Assembly (NCBI RefSeq): GCF_900070355.1
Contig: NZ_LN849456.1
Coordinates: 2,480,001-2,544,000, forward strand
Reading direction: 5' to 3'
Source: Devriesea agamarum
GTDB lineage: Bacteria > Actinomycetota > Actinomycetes > Actinomycetales > Dermabacteraceae
Length of the DNA stretch: 64,000 nucleotides
Below are positions 19,977-29,971 of the stretch, one piece after another; the stretch's first letter is position 1, and each line of letters starts with the position of its first letter. A program made the translations under genes and the position numbers. The notes below the pieces were generated by a model, which ran no database searches, was not told the DNA's origin, and worked only from the letters and a program-made list of their open reading frames with translations.

Positions 19977-20375
19977 ATGACAATGACTGATCCGATCGCG
20001 GATATGCTCACGCGCCTGCGGAACGCCAACTCGGCGTACCACGAGTCCGTGTCCATGCCGTATTCCAAGCTGAAGTCCCGCATCGCGGACATCCTGAAGG
20101 CTGAGGGCTACATCCTCGGCTGGCATGAAGAAGAGGCCGAGGTCGGCAAGACCCTGGTCCTGGACCTCAAGTACGGCAAGAGCCGTGAGCGCGCCATCTC
20201 TGGTGTTCGCCGCATCTCCAAGCCGGGCCTGCGGGTCTACGCCAAGTCCACCAACCTGCCCAAGGTTCTCGGCGGCCTCGGCGTGGCAATTCTGTCCACG
20301 TCCTCCGGCCTCCTGACCGACAAGCAGGCTGCCAAGAAGGGTGTGGGTGGGGAAGTCCTCGCCTACATCTGGTAA
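19977..20375 (+). CDS. rpsH: 30S ribosomal protein S8
   Basis: 132 aa, beginning [19 protein letters not shown] second ATG at 19983 is also possible. It is a central-domain 16S binder and, in E. coli, the repressor of the spc operon. Normal order after rpsN. Confidence 0.97.
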   Translation: MTMTDPIADMLTRLRNANSAYHESVSMPYSKLKSRIADILKAEGYILGWHEEEAEVGKTLVLDLKYGKSRERAISGVRRISKPGLRVYAKSTNLPKVLGGLGVAILSTSSGLLTDKQAAKKGVGGEVLAYIW

Positions 20376-20397
20376 CCGGGAAAGGAGCATCCAGACC

Positions 20398-20940
20398 ATG
20401 TCTCGAATTGGACGTCTGCCGGTCCCGGTGCCGGAGAAGATCGAGAACGTAACCATTGACGGTCAGGTCGTGACCGTTAAAGGCCCCAAGGGAGAACTCA
20501 GCCATACGGTGCCCGCGCCGCTGACGGTCGAGCGCGGTGAAGACGGCAGCATCGTCGTCAGCCGCCCGGACGACGAGCGCGTGAGCAAGTCGCTGCACGG
20601 GCTGACCCGCACCCTTGTGAACAACATGGTCCTCGGCGTGACCGAGGGCTACACCAAGAAGCTCGAAATCGTCGGCACGGGCTACCGTGTCGTCGCCAAG
20701 GGCTCGGACCTCGAGTTCGCCCTCGGGTTTTCCCACCCGGTGATTGTGAAGGCCCCCGAAGGCATCACCTTCAGCGTGGAGACCCCGACGAAGTTTTCGG
20801 TGTCAGGCATCGATAAGCAGCAGGTCGGCGAAGTAGCGGCGAACATCCGTAAGATCCGCAAGCCCGAGCCGTACAAGGGCAAGGGCGTGCGCTACGCAGG
20901 CGAGAACGTCCTGCGCAAGGCCGGAAAGGCTGGTAAGTGA
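20398..20940 (+). CDS. rplF: 50S ribosomal protein L6
   Basis: 180 aa, starting [16 protein letters not shown], with GAAAGGAG before the ATG. The two duplicated L6 folds and the conserved [13 protein letters not shown] near the C-terminus are present. Confidence 0.98.
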   Translation: MSRIGRLPVPVPEKIENVTIDGQVVTVKGPKGELSHTVPAPLTVERGEDGSIVVSRPDDERVSKSLHGLTRTLVNNMVLGVTEGYTKKLEIVGTGYRVVAKGSDLEFALGFSHPVIVKAPEGITFSVETPTKFSVSGIDKQQVGEVAANIRKIRKPEPYKGKGVRYAGENVLRKAGKAGK

Positions 20941-20942
20941 TT

Positions 20943-21329
20943 ATGGGTTACGCACACAAGCACACCAGCGGCGGAGCCGGTACCCGCACCCGTGCCCGGG
21001 GGCGTCGTCACCTGCGTCTACGCAAGCGCATCGTGGGCACGGCCGAGCGGCCGCGTCTGGTTGTCACCCGCTCCTCGCGGCACGTGTTCGTCCAGGTGGT
21101 CGACGACTCCAAGGGCATCACCCTGGTGTCTGGCTCCACCTTCGAGGCGGAACTGCGCGCCACCGAGGCGACTAAGACCGACAAGGCTCGCCGCGTGGGC
21201 GTCCTGGTCGGCGAACGCGCCAAGGCGGCCGGGATCGAAAGCGTCGTCTTCGACCGCTCGGGGAACAAGTACCACGGCCGCGTGGCCGCCGTTGCTGACG
21301 GCGCCCGCGAGGCTGGGCTGACCCTGTGA
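20943..21329 (+). CDS. rplR: 50S ribosomal protein L18
   Basis: 128 aa, 5S rRNA-binding. The core [20 protein letters not shown] follows a 20-residue N-terminal region. Start could be GTG 20937, overlapping the rplF stop, or ATG 20943; I prefer the ATG. Ends in the typical GAREAGLTL. Confidence 0.95.
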   Translation: MGYAHKHTSGGAGTRTRARGRRHLRLRKRIVGTAERPRLVVTRSSRHVFVQVVDDSKGITLVSGSTFEAELRATEATKTDKARRVGVLVGERAKAAGIESVVFDRSGNKYHGRVAAVADGAREAGLTL

Positions 21330-21363
21330 TCGCCCCTGGACCGGAAGAGAAGAGGATTTGACC

Positions 21364-22050
21364 ATGGCTGCACAGCAGCGGAATAACGGTCCCGCGAATA
21401 ACGGTCGTCGGGGCGAGGGCGAGGATCGTCGGGGCGAGTCCCGCGATTCGCGTCAGGGCGGACGTCGCGGCGAAGGCCGCGGCCGCCAGGAAGCGGAAAA
21501 GTCAGCGTTCGTCGAGCGCGTTGTGACCATCAACCGCGTGTCGAAGGTCGTCAAGGGCGGTCGTCGTTTCTCCTTCACCGCACTGGTTGTGGTGGGCGAT
21601 GGCGATGGCACCGTCGGCGTTGGCTACGGCAAGGCTAAGGAAGTTCCCGCGGCGATTGCCAAGGGTGTTGAGGAGGCGAAGAAGAGCTTCTTCCGTGTTC
21701 CCCGCATCCAGGGCACCATCACTCACCCGGTGCAGGGTGAGGAAGCCGCCGGCGTCGTGCTCCTGCGCCCGGCCGCTCCCGGTACCGGTGTAATCGCCGG
21801 TGGTCCGGTGCGCGCCGTGCTCGAGTGCGCTGGCGTGCACGATGTGCTCTCCAAGTCGCTCGGTTCCTCCAACGCGATCAACATCGTGCGGGCAACCATC
21901 GCGGCGCTGAAGGGCCTTGAGGAACCTGAAGCGGTTGCGGCTCGCCGTGGCCTGCCTGTGGAGCACGTCGTTCCGGCGCAGCTCCTGCGGGCTCAGGCTG
22001 CTGGTCGTGCGGCGGCTCGTGCCGATCGTGAAGCAAAGGCAGGTGCGTGA
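21364..22050 (+). CDS. rpsE: 30S ribosomal protein S5
   Basis: 228 aa. A Gly/Arg-rich 45-residue N-terminal extension precedes the dsRBD-like core ([20 protein letters not shown]). ATG 21364 is 8 bases after AGAGGA, and the TTG at 21358 only one base. Its end overlaps the rpmD start. Confidence 0.96.
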   Translation: MAAQQRNNGPANNGRRGEGEDRRGESRDSRQGGRRGEGRGRQEAEKSAFVERVVTINRVSKVVKGGRRFSFTALVVVGDGDGTVGVGYGKAKEVPAAIAKGVEEAKKSFFRVPRIQGTITHPVQGEEAAGVVLLRPAAPGTGVIAGGPVRAVLECAGVHDVLSKSLGSSNAINIVRATIAALKGLEEPEAVAARRGLPVEHVVPAQLLRAQAAGRAAARADREAKAGA

Positions 22051-22229
22051 TGCAGCTGAAGGTGACCCAGACCAGGTCAGAGATCGGCGGTAAGCAGAAC
22101 CAGCGCGACACCCTGCGTAGCCTCGGGCTCAAGCGCATCGGTGACGTCGTGGTGAAAGAAGACCGCCCCGAAATCCGCGGCATGATCCGCACCGTCACCC
22201 ACCTGGTGACGGTTGAAGAGGTGGAGTGA
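22050..22229 (+). CDS. rpmD: 50S ribosomal protein L30
   Basis: 59 aa, full length, beginning [20 protein letters not shown]. The ATG shares a base with the rpsE stop (GTGATG). L30 is among the smallest 50S proteins and is present in most Actinobacteria. Confidence 0.95.
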   Translation: MQLKVTQTRSEIGGKQNQRDTLRSLGLKRIGDVVVKEDRPEIRGMIRTVTHLVTVEEVE

Positions 22230-22232
22230 TCC

Positions 22233-22697
22233 ATGAGCGATAAGACCACGAGCGAAGGCCCGCTGAAGCTCCACGACCTGCGTCCGGCCCCCGGCGCCAA
22301 AACCGCGAAGACCCGCGTGGGTCGCGGTGAGGCGTCCAAGGGTAAGACTGCTGGCCGTGGTACCAAGGGTACGAAAGCCCGCTACCAGGTTCCCGCCACG
22401 TTTGAAGGTGGGCAGATGCCGCTGCACATGCGTCTGCCGAAGCTTCGCGGGTTCACCAACCCGTTCCGTGTGGAATACCAGGTTGTGAACCTGATGACGC
22501 TGCAGAGGCTGTTCCCCGAGGGCGGCGACGTCACGGTGGAAGAGCTCGTAGCCAAGGGCGCGGTGCGCAAGAACCAGCTGGTGAAGGTGCTCGGCACCGG
22601 AGAGGTGTCTGTCGCGTTGAACGTGACGGCTCATAAGTTCTCCGGCTCCGCGCAGGAGAAGATTACCGCCGCTGGCGGTACCGTCACCACGCTGTGA
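22233..22697 (+). CDS. rplO: 50S ribosomal protein L15
   Basis: 154 aa. The Gly/Lys-rich early segment and the [18 protein letters not shown] motif are typical. Three bases after rpmD. Last gene before a strong terminator. Confidence 0.97.
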   Translation: MSDKTTSEGPLKLHDLRPAPGAKTAKTRVGRGEASKGKTAGRGTKGTKARYQVPATFEGGQMPLHMRLPKLRGFTNPFRVEYQVVNLMTLQRLFPEGGDVTVEELVAKGAVRKNQLVKVLGTGEVSVALNVTAHKFSGSAQEKITAAGGTVTTL

Positions 22698-22705
22698 CTT
22701 TTTGA

Positions 22706-22750
22706 CGGGGCACCGGGGCACAGAATAGTCTGTGCCCCGGTGCCCCGTTT
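22706..22750 (+). terminator. Intrinsic terminator between rplO and secY
   Basis: A 17-bp perfect GC-rich stem (22706-22722 with 22731-22747) around an 8-base loop is followed by TTT. It separates the ribosomal genes from secY, so secY-adk-map likely has its own promoter or depends on read-through. Confidence 0.9.
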
Positions 22751-22855
22751 CTGTATCCAGGGCCGTTATTGGCCACGCCTGCATGCGCGGCTCAGCCGAC
22801 GCTGTCGGCGCTCTCGCTCCCGGGACCCCGGGGTGATCTGACTAAAGGAGGACAG

Positions 22856-24163
22856 GTGCTCAACGCCTTCGTCCGTGCATTCCGCACGCCGGAGTTGCGC
22901 AATAAGCTGCTGTTCACACTCGCTTTGCTCGTCATCTACCGGCTCGGGGTTTTCATCCCGGCACCCGGAGTGAACTACCAGAACGTGTTGTTCTGTGTTG
23001 ACCAGCAGCGCCATTCTGGTGACGCGAACGTGCTGGGCATGATCAATCTGTTCTCCGGCGGCGCTTTGCTTCAGCTCTCCATTTTCGCGCTCGGCGTGAT
23101 GCCGTACATTACGGCGTCGATCATCATCCAGCTGCTGCGCGTGGTGATCCCACGTTTTGAAGCGCTCCATAAGGAAGGGCAGTCCGGCACCGCCAAGCTG
23201 ACCCAGTACACCCGTTACTTGACCATCGGGCTCGCAGTGCTGCAGTCCACGGTCATTATTACGACGGTGCGTACGGGCCAGTTCTTCCACGGGTGCGCTG
23301 TCAGCCCGATCCCCGACGACAACATCATCGTGCTCTTGCTGATGATCGTCGCGATGACCGCGGGCACCGGTCTGATCATGTGGATGGGTGAAATTATTAC
23401 CGAGCGCGGGGTCGGCAACGGCATGTCGATCCTCATTTTCACCTCCATTGCCGCAGGATTCCCAGCCTCCCTCGGCCAGATCCTGACCGGCCAGGGTTGG
23501 TTTACCTTCTCCATCATCATCGTGGTGGGTCTGCTGGTGATCGTCGGCGTGATCTTCGTGGAACAGTCCCAGCGGCAGATCCCGGTGCAGTACGCCAAAC
23601 GCATGATTGGCCGCCGGCTCTACGGCGGAACCTCCACCTACATTCCGATCAAGGTCAACCAGGCTGGCGTGATCCCGGTGATCTTCGCGTCCTCAATCCT
23701 CGCGTTGCCGCACCTTGCAACCTCCTTCGGCGCGCCGGACGCAGGCTGGGTGCAGTGGATTAACAACAACTTGGTTCCCGGCCAGGGCTTCTCCTGGATG
23801 TACACCACCGTGTACCTGATCCTGATTATCTTCTTCGCGTTCTTCTACGTGTCGATCACTTTCAACCCGGAAGAGATCGCCGACAACATGAAGAAGTACG
23901 GTGGTTTCATCCCCGGTGTGCGCGCCGGACGGCCCACCGAACGCTACCTGCAATACGTGATCAACCGGATCCTGACCCCAGGTTCGCTCTACCTCGGTGT
24001 GATCTCGCTGATCCCGCTGCTCGCGTTTGCGTTCCTCGGAGCCGACCAAAACTTCCCATTCGGCGGAGCCTCCATTTTGATCATTGTTGGCGTGGGTCTG
24101 GATACGGTTAAGCAGATCGATGCCAAGCTTCAGCAACACCATTACGAAGGAATTCTCCGGTGA
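22856..24163 (+). CDS. secY: Preprotein translocase subunit SecY
   Basis: 435 aa, ten membrane segments, the protein-conducting channel of the Sec system. I chose GTG 22856 (product VLNAFVRAFRTPELRNK), which has a strong AAAGGAGG 6 bases upstream. The frame is open further upstream but includes the region before that site. A plug-region signature and the GGTSTYIPIKVN cytosolic loop are present. Its stop overlaps the adk GTG by 4 bases. Confidence 0.97.
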   Translation: MLNAFVRAFRTPELRNKLLFTLALLVIYRLGVFIPAPGVNYQNVLFCVDQQRHSGDANVLGMINLFSGGALLQLSIFALGVMPYITASIIIQLLRVVIPRFEALHKEGQSGTAKLTQYTRYLTIGLAVLQSTVIITTVRTGQFFHGCAVSPIPDDNIIVLLLMIVAMTAGTGLIMWMGEIITERGVGNGMSILIFTSIAAGFPASLGQILTGQGWFTFSIIIVVGLLVIVGVIFVEQSQRQIPVQYAKRMIGRRLYGGTSTYIPIKVNQAGVIPVIFASSILALPHLATSFGAPDAGWVQWINNNLVPGQGFSWMYTTVYLILIIFFAFFYVSITFNPEEIADNMKKYGGFIPGVRAGRPTERYLQYVINRILTPGSLYLGVISLIPLLAFAFLGADQNFPFGGASILIIVGVGLDTVKQIDAKLQQHHYEGILR

Positions 24164-24786
24164 GCTTTCAGACCTCCGACGCCTCCCAGACAGCCACCCA
24201 CACCCACACCGGAGGTGGCCTGCGCAAACTGCTCATCATCGGTGCGCCGGGTGCGGGCAAGGGTACCCAAGCTGCTCGCATCTCAAAGCAGCTCGGCATC
24301 CCGGCTATTTCCACCGGAGATATTTTCCGTGCCAACGTGTCACAGTCCACGGAGCTCGGGGTGCTTGCCAAGTCCTATATGGACAAGGGCGAGTACGTCC
24401 CCGATGAGGTCACCAACGATATGGTGGCGGACCGGCTTCGCCACGATGACGCACAGGACGGTTTTCTGCTCGACGGGTATCCCCGGACCCTTGCCCAGGT
24501 GCAGGCGTTAGATGCGATGCTCGGCGACGACGGTCTCGATGCCGTGCTCCTGCTGGAGGTTGACACTGACGCGGTGATTGGCCGCCTGGTGCAGCGAGGC
24601 CGCGAACAGGGCCGCAGCGATGACACCGAAGAAACCATCCGGCATCGGCTAGAGGTCTACGCTGAGCAGACCGCCCCGCTGATCGACGTGTACGAACAGC
24701 GCGGCCTGGTGCATCGGATCGATGGCATGGCCAATATTGACGAGGTCACGGGGCGCCTCATGGCCGTTTTGGGTTCACCCGCGTGA
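24160..24786 (+). CDS. adk: Adenylate kinase
   Basis: 208 aa, ATP + AMP to 2 ADP. The P-loop GAPGAGKGT is at residues 28-36, and the DGYPRT motif is present. The lid is the short form (RGREQGRSDD), so it has no zinc site. An unusual 20-residue Thr/His-rich N-terminal extension precedes the fold. The GTG start lies in the secY stop (GTGA), and the end overlaps map in the same way. Confidence 0.96.
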   Translation: MSFQTSDASQTATHTHTGGGLRKLLIIGAPGAGKGTQAARISKQLGIPAISTGDIFRANVSQSTELGVLAKSYMDKGEYVPDEVTNDMVADRLRHDDAQDGFLLDGYPRTLAQVQALDAMLGDDGLDAVLLLEVDTDAVIGRLVQRGREQGRSDDTEETIRHRLEVYAEQTAPLIDVYEQRGLVHRIDGMANIDEVTGRLMAVLGSPA

Positions 24787-25625
24787 GCTGGCGGCGCCGG
24801 GAGCGCGTTGAACTGAAGACCCCCGAACAGATCGCGCTCATGCGACGTGCGGGAGCATTAATAGCTGAGGTGCATCGACAGGTGCGCGAAGCTATTCAGC
24901 CGGGCGTTACGACATTGCAGCTCGACACCCTGGCCGAAACCATCATCCGTGACCACGGCGCGACCCCGAACTTTAAGGGATACCAAGGGTTTCCCGCGAC
25001 ACTGTGCGTCAGCGTCAACGAGGAAATTGTGCACGGCATCCCCGGTGACCGTGTGATTCATGACGGCGATGTGGTGTCCGTGGACGGGGGATGTGTCGTC
25101 GAAGGCTGGCATTCCGACAGTGCCTTTACCGCCATTGCTGGTCAGCCGCGAAACGACGAGGATGTGCGGTTGGTGGACGTCACCGAACGTGCGATGTGGG
25201 CTGGTATTGCGGCGTTTGCCTCGGCAAACCGGGTCGGTGATATCGGTGCGGCAGTGGAAGACGAAGTGTTTTCCCTGGTCGGTGAGGAGCTGTGCCACCT
25301 GGAAGATTTCGGCGGCCACGGCATTGGAACCGCTATGCACCAACCGCCCGACGTCATGAACTTTCGCACCCGCGATCGCGGACCGAAAGTGTGCGCTGGG
25401 ATGTGCCTGGCTATTGAGCCGATGCTGGTCGATGGTCCCGCGGATTACGCCGTGCTCGAAGATGACTGGACGATTGTGACCACCAGTGGTCGCCGGGCAG
25501 CGCACTGGGAGCATTCGGTGGCGCGGACGGATGACGGGATCTTGGTGCTGACCGCCGCGGACGGTGGGGTAGCGGGCCTGGAACCGTTTGGTGTAACACC
25601 GGTCAGTGATCCGCTTACCGCGTGA
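24783..25625 (+). CDS. map: Methionine aminopeptidase, type I
   Basis: 280 aa, removes the initiator Met from nascent proteins. The pita-bread metal ligands are all visible: Asp in VSVDGG, Asp in GWHSDSAF, His in GGHGIG, Glu in LAIEPM, and Glu in HWEHSV. The GTG start lies in the adk stop, so the three genes are translationally coupled. Confidence 0.96.
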   Translation: MSWRRRERVELKTPEQIALMRRAGALIAEVHRQVREAIQPGVTTLQLDTLAETIIRDHGATPNFKGYQGFPATLCVSVNEEIVHGIPGDRVIHDGDVVSVDGGCVVEGWHSDSAFTAIAGQPRNDEDVRLVDVTERAMWAGIAAFASANRVGDIGAAVEDEVFSLVGEELCHLEDFGGHGIGTAMHQPPDVMNFRTRDRGPKVCAGMCLAIEPMLVDGPADYAVLEDDWTIVTTSGRRAAHWEHSVARTDDGILVLTAADGGVAGLEPFGVTPVSDPLTA

Positions 25626-25670
25626 GGCACTTCATGCTGGTCGCCCCGTGTCAAACGGCGTGAGCCCGCG

Positions 25671-25676
25671 TACGAT
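25671..25676 (+). promoter_or_regulatory. infA: Candidate -10 box (TACGAT) before infA
   Basis: TACGAT lies 136 bases before infA in the only sizeable gap between map and infA. TGTCAA at 25649-25654 is a weak -35 with a 16-base spacer. Assigned by eye. Confidence 0.3.
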
Positions 25677-25812
25677 GGATAACTGGGTGTGTGCCCGCGT
25701 CCCTGCATGTTCTGATTCCGTCCTGACGGATGAACAGCTGCGTCCGGGAAGAGCACATCTCGGATGAACGACGGTTGACGCCCCTGCGGGGGCGAGAGAG
25801 TCAGTGGAGGCC

Positions 25813-26034
25813 ATGGCCAAAAAAGACGGTGTGATCGAGATCGAGGGGACTGTCACTGAGGCGCTGCCCAACGCTTTCTTCCGGGTCCAACTGGAGAATG
25901 GGCACATGGTTCTCGCGCATATTTCCGGCAAAATGCGTCAGCATTACATCCGGATTCTGCCCGAGGACCGGGTCGTTGTGGAACTGAGTCCTTACGACCT
26001 CGACCGTGGACGCATCGTCTACCGCTATAAGTGA
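25813..26034 (+). CDS. infA: Translation initiation factor IF-1
   Basis: 73 aa, the exact family length, starting [21 protein letters not shown] chose ATG 25813, which has GTGGAGG upstream; a GTG at 25804 is in frame inside that site. Single OB-fold protein that occupies the A site during initiation. Confidence 0.97.
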   Translation: MAKKDGVIEIEGTVTEALPNAFFRVQLENGHMVLAHISGKMRQHYIRILPEDRVVVELSPYDLDRGRIVYRYK

Positions 26035-26064
26035 TCCGGCCGTCCCGTAACGGAGAAGGGTGTC

Positions 26065-26178
26065 ATGAAGGTTAACCCGAGTGTTAAGAAGATCTGCGAC
26101 AAGTGCAAGGTGATTTCTCGCCACAGCCGCGTCATGGTGATTTGCGAAAACCCGCGCCACAAACAGCGCCAGGGTTGA
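26065..26178 (+). CDS. rpmJ: 50S ribosomal protein L36, zinc-binding
   Basis: 37 aa, beginning [15 protein letters not shown]. Zinc ligands Cys11, Cys14, Cys27 and His32 are in place. GGAGAAGGG precedes the ATG. The gene lies in the usual infA-rpmJ-rpsM order and is easy to miss because of its size. Confidence 0.96.
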   Translation: MKVNPSVKKICDKCKVISRHSRVMVICENPRHKQRQG

Positions 26179-26394
26179 GAAAACGGCGCTAACGCACTGA
26201 GCTGAGGCACAGTCGTGAAGGCGCTACCCGCCCAACGGATCAATGATCCAGGGCACGACAATTGAAGATCCGACATCAACCTGACCTGAGGCTTAGGCGA
26301 GGTAAACCCGCGGTACGGAGGCCGCGGCGGGGAGAACGTGCGTACCCCGAGGTGTCGGCTCAGGCCTCCGGAAAACAGTAGGAGAACTGCACAC

Positions 26395-26769
26395 ATGGCA
26401 CGTCTGGCAGGCGTTGACCTCCCCCGCGAAAAGCGGCTCGAGGTCGCACTGACCTATATCTTCGGCGTGGGTAAAACCCGCGCTCAGGAGACCCTGGCTG
26501 CAACCGGGATCTCCGGGGACAAGCGAGTTCGGGATCTCGGTGACGAAGAACTGGTTGCACTGCGCGACCACATCGAGGGTAACTACAAGATCGAGGGTGA
26601 TCTGCGTCGCGAAATCGCCGCTGACATCCGGCGCAAGGTTGAGATTGGCTGCTACGAGGGGCTGCGCCACCGCCGTGGCCTGCCCGTGCGCGGTCAGCGG
26701 ACGAAGACTAACGCCCGCACCCGTAAGGGCCCCAAGCGCACCGTGGCCGGCAAGAAGAAGGCCCGCTGA
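26395..26769 (+). CDS. rpsM: 30S ribosomal protein S13
   Basis: 124 aa, starting [14 protein letters not shown], with GTAGGAG upstream. The head-bridge helix-hairpin and the basic tail ending VAGKKKAR are typical. Confidence 0.97.
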   Translation: MARLAGVDLPREKRLEVALTYIFGVGKTRAQETLAATGISGDKRVRDLGDEELVALRDHIEGNYKIEGDLRREIAADIRRKVEIGCYEGLRHRRGLPVRGQRTKTNARTRKGPKRTVAGKKKAR

Positions 26770-26845
26770 CCCCAGCAGTAGCTCCGCGGGGTTCCGTTCG
26801 GCGCCTCGCATAGACCACCTCTACCTACCCGAGGAGTAACGGCAC

Positions 26846-27253
26846 ATGCCTCCCAAGAGCCGTCAGGCTTCCGCAGCCCGCAAGCCGCGCCGCAAGGATA
26901 AAAAGAATGTTGTGAGCGGTCAGGCTCACATCAAGAGCACGTTTAACAACACCATCGTCTCCATCACCGACCCGACTGGCGCGGTGATCTCCTGGGCTTC
27001 ATCCGGCCAGGTTGGCTTCAAGGGCTCTCGTAAGTCCACCCCGTTCGCCGCGCAGCTCGCGGCCGAGGCTGCCGCCCGCCGCGCTCAGGAGCATGGCATG
27101 AAGAAGGTTGACGTTTTCGTCAAGGGCCCGGGTTCCGGTCGCGAGACCGCCATCCGCTCCCTGACCGCTGCTGGCCTCGAGGTCGGCTCGATTCAGGACG
27201 TCACCCCCCAGCCCCACAACGGTTGCCGCCCGCCCAAGCGTCGGCGCGTCTGA
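26846..27253 (+). CDS. rpsK: 30S ribosomal protein S11
   Basis: 135 aa. The [18 protein letters not shown] core and the C-terminal [12 protein letters not shown] are typical. GAGGAG precedes the ATG. The next gene is rpoA; rpsD is not between them. Confidence 0.97.
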   Translation: MPPKSRQASAARKPRRKDKKNVVSGQAHIKSTFNNTIVSITDPTGAVISWASSGQVGFKGSRKSTPFAAQLAAEAAARRAQEHGMKKVDVFVKGPGSGRETAIRSLTAAGLEVGSIQDVTPQPHNGCRPPKRRRV

Positions 27254-27374
27254 CACCCTCCGCCGACCCGTCGCTGCGTCACATTTTCGCGATCCGCAGC
27301 GATGACGGTCGGCGGACACCAGACCCAATCTCGTCTGAGCGTCATATGGCGGACGCTCGCAGAAAGGACAGAAC

Positions 27375-28379
27375 GTGCTTATTGCACAGCGCCCCACGCT
27401 GACCGAAGAGGTCGTTTCCGAGTACCGTTCACGGTTTGTGATCGAACCGCTGGAACCCGGCTTCGGGTACACCTTGGGCAACTCCATGCGGCGGACCCTG
27501 CTTTCCTCCATCCCCGGTGCAGCCGTCACCTCCATTCGGATCGACGGTGTTCTGCACGAATTCAGCACCGTCCCCGGTGTGAAAGAGGACGTCACCGAGA
27601 TCATCCTGAACATCAAGAACCTGGTCGTCTCCTCCGAGAACGACGAACCGGTCGTGATGTACCTGCGCAAGCAGGGTTCAGGCGAGGTCACCGCGGCAGA
27701 CATTACGCCGCCTGCTGGTGTCGAGATCCACAACCCGGATTTGCACATTGCCTCCCTCAACTCCAAGGGTCGCCTTGAGGTCGAGCTGATTGTCGAGCGC
27801 GGACGCGGATACGTCTCCGCTCAGCAGAACAAGTCGGGCGACGGCGAAATTGGCCGCATCCCGGTTGACTCGATTTACTCGCCGGTTCTCAAGGTGACGT
27901 ACAAGGTTGAGGCCACCCGTGTTGAGCAGCGGACCGACTTTGATCGCCTGGTGATTGACGTCGAAACCAAGCCTGCTATCACCCCTCGTGATGCTGTGGC
28001 GTCGGCAGGTAAAACCCTGGTCGAGCTGTTCGGGCTTGCTCATGAGCTCAACGTCGAGGCCGAGGGCATCGACATCGGCCCGTCCCCGACGGACCAGGCT
28101 CTCGCCGCCGATCTGGCGCTGCCGATCAACGACCTCAACCTGACGGTGCGTTCTTACAACTGCCTCATGCGTGAGGGTGTGCACACTGTGGGAGAGCTCG
28201 TGGCCCGCAGTGAGGCTGACCTGCTCGACATCCGCAACTTCGGTCAAAAGTCGATTGACGAGGTCAAGGCGAAACTCGCCGAAATGGGCCTGGCACTGAA
28301 GGATTCCCCGCCCGGATTTGACCCGTCCACCGTGCTCGACTCCTACGGTGACGACGAGTTCGGCGACGACCAGTACTGA
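27375..28379 (+). CDS. rpoA: RNA polymerase alpha subunit
   Basis: 334 aa. The N-terminal dimerisation domain begins near [20 protein letters not shown], and the C-terminal domain ([20 protein letters not shown] on) binds UP elements and activators. GTG start with AAAGGA upstream. The protein ends in an acidic Asp-rich tail, as in other Actinobacteria. Confidence 0.97.
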   Translation: MLIAQRPTLTEEVVSEYRSRFVIEPLEPGFGYTLGNSMRRTLLSSIPGAAVTSIRIDGVLHEFSTVPGVKEDVTEIILNIKNLVVSSENDEPVVMYLRKQGSGEVTAADITPPAGVEIHNPDLHIASLNSKGRLEVELIVERGRGYVSAQQNKSGDGEIGRIPVDSIYSPVLKVTYKVEATRVEQRTDFDRLVIDVETKPAITPRDAVASAGKTLVELFGLAHELNVEAEGIDIGPSPTDQALAADLALPINDLNLTVRSYNCLMREGVHTVGELVARSEADLLDIRNFGQKSIDEVKAKLAEMGLALKDSPPGFDPSTVLDSYGDDEFGDDQY

Positions 28380-28404
28380 GATTCTTTAAGCAAGGAGAAC
28401 GACC

Positions 28405-28935
28405 ATGCCTGCACCCACCAAGGGCGCACGCCTCGGCGGGTCCTCGGCCCACCAGAAGGCGATCCTGGCGAACCTCGCCACGGAGCTGTTCCGCCACAAG
28501 GCCATCAAGACCACCGAAAGCCGCGCCAAGCGTCTGCGTCCCCACGCGGAGCGTCTTGTTACCTTCGCGAAGAAAGGCGATCTTGCCTCTCGTCGCCAGG
28601 TGATGCGCACCATTAAGGACAAGGGCGTTGTGCACGAGCTCTTCACAGAGATCGCGCCGACCTTTGCCGAGCGTCCGGGCGGTTACACCCGGATCATCAA
28701 GATCGCTCCCCGCAAGGGCGACAACGCCCCCATGGCGGTTATCGAACTCGTCCAGGAGGCCTACAGCCCCAAGCAGGCTGTGGTGAAGGAGGCCGAGGCA
28801 GCGGCGAAGAACGCAGCCAAGGATAGCTCTGACACTCCGGCTGATGAGGCCGCGACCCCGGCCGAAGAGGTTGAGGAGACGGCCGCAGCTGAGGAGTCAG
28901 CCTCCGAGGAGAAGACCGAGGCGAAGGACGCCTGA
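28405..28935 (+). CDS. rplQ: 50S ribosomal protein L17 with long acidic tail
   Basis: 176 aa. The first about 118 residues are standard L17 ([20 protein letters not shown]). The remaining 58 are an Ala/Glu-rich, low-complexity extension common in high-GC Actinobacteria. AAGGAG precedes the ATG. Last gene of the alpha operon, followed by a terminator. Confidence 0.96.
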   Translation: MPAPTKGARLGGSSAHQKAILANLATELFRHKAIKTTESRAKRLRPHAERLVTFAKKGDLASRRQVMRTIKDKGVVHELFTEIAPTFAERPGGYTRIIKIAPRKGDNAPMAVIELVQEAYSPKQAVVKEAEAAAKNAAKDSSDTPADEAATPAEEVEETAAAEESASEEKTEAKDA

Positions 28936-28952
28936 TCGCGTCGTGACACCCT

Positions 28953-28997
28953 AAGAGCGGGGGTCGTATCCATCTGGATACGACCCCCGCTCTTTGC
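28953..28997 (+). terminator. rplQ: Intrinsic terminator after rplQ
   Basis: A 19-bp perfect stem (28953-28971 with 28976-28995, closing a tetraloop-size turn) beginning AAGAGCGGGGG, with its TCTT-side arm giving the T-rich end. Confidence 0.92.
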
Positions 28998-29004
28998 GTT
29001 CGCC

Positions 29005-29119
29005 GGATGCGTGCCGTTGCCTCCATTGGGTGTCTGCCTTTGCCTCCATTAGATGTGTGCCCTTGTATCCGCTGGGTGTGCACCTTTGCACGCGCCGGAT
29101 GTGCGCCTTTGCATGCGTC
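29005..29119. repeat. Five tandem degenerate 23-bp repeats
   Basis: Units at 29005-29027, 29028-29050, 29051-29073, 29074-29096 and 29097-29119, each close to GGGTGTGTGCCTTTGC plus seven variable bases. The period is exactly 23 throughout, so it is not codon-driven. They begin 10 bases after the rplQ terminator. The rest of the gap (29120-29468) shows nothing I can name. Confidence 0.85.
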
Positions 29120-29468
29120 GGGTATTCAATGCGGTGTGAGTGTTCAATGGGCGTGGTGTTCGTTGCGGAGCGGTGCGGGCCACCGGGGGTGTTGCCGCTT
29201 AACCAAACGGTGGGTGAGAGCAATGACACAGATGCCGATGTCGGGGAGATCGGTTCAACAGGCTCGCGTCGGCGGAGAATCTGCGGGGTCGCAGATTACT
29301 GTCTGGAAAATAGATGTAATATGGTAAACGGATAGTTTTCGAGGTGTAGAGATGCGGCCCTGTTTGGTCGGTTTTCACGGGTTAACACCTGCCTGCGGGT
29401 TCAGATCATTCAGGATGACGGGGTTCGTCGATGTTGCCGCGCTTATCGCAATGTGGAGGTGGTGCCTA

Positions 29469-29771
29469 ATGAAAAAGGAGAGGTTGATATTTATAATTAG
29501 CTGGCTCTCAATTTGTTTTGTGACAGTTATGATCGGATTGCCGTTCTTTCATTACGTCATCACAGCGCATCGGATGCCGGATGGTGACGAGGTTGGGTCG
29601 TGGTTCGCAGATATTGGACATTGGTGGTGGTGTATCACCACATATGGTGTTGTACTCGTTGCGGACCATTATCAAGAAGATCGACCAAAACGTGTGGCGT
29701 TGACGATGGGTGCTGGGATTTGTGGAATTGTTTTGTCGGTCGGGGTTTTGGTGTTCGTTTATCTTTCGTGA
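29469..29771 (+). CDS. Small membrane protein, unknown
   Basis: 100 aa. I chose ATG 29469 (MKKERLIFIISW), which has GGAGGTGG at good distance. Three hydrophobic segments (about 6-30, 47-66, 76-98) are separated by a tryptophan-rich GHWWWC stretch and a short charged loop. No family recognised. AT-richer than the ribosomal genes and alone between rplQ and the amidase. Confidence 0.6.
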   Translation: MKKERLIFIISWLSICFVTVMIGLPFFHYVITAHRMPDGDEVGSWFADIGHWWWCITTYGVVLVADHYQEDRPKRVALTMGAGICGIVLSVGVLVFVYLS

Positions 29772-29971
29772 AATTCGCGCCCCGTTATTACTTCCAAGTA
29801 AAATGACTTGTTGGCTTTTGGGAGTAGGTGTTCGGTACCCTTTTTCACCGCAGATTGGTCCCACCGGTATGCACCCCTGACCGATAGTGTCCGGGACATC
29901 GTTTTCGGGGTTGTAACTCGACTCGTAGGCATAGACGATGGGTCCCGCTTCCCCAAGCAATGGAGTCAGAT

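Noticed and set aside
29005-29119. CRISPR-like array
   Set aside because: Units run head to tail without spacers, are degenerate, and no cas genes are present.
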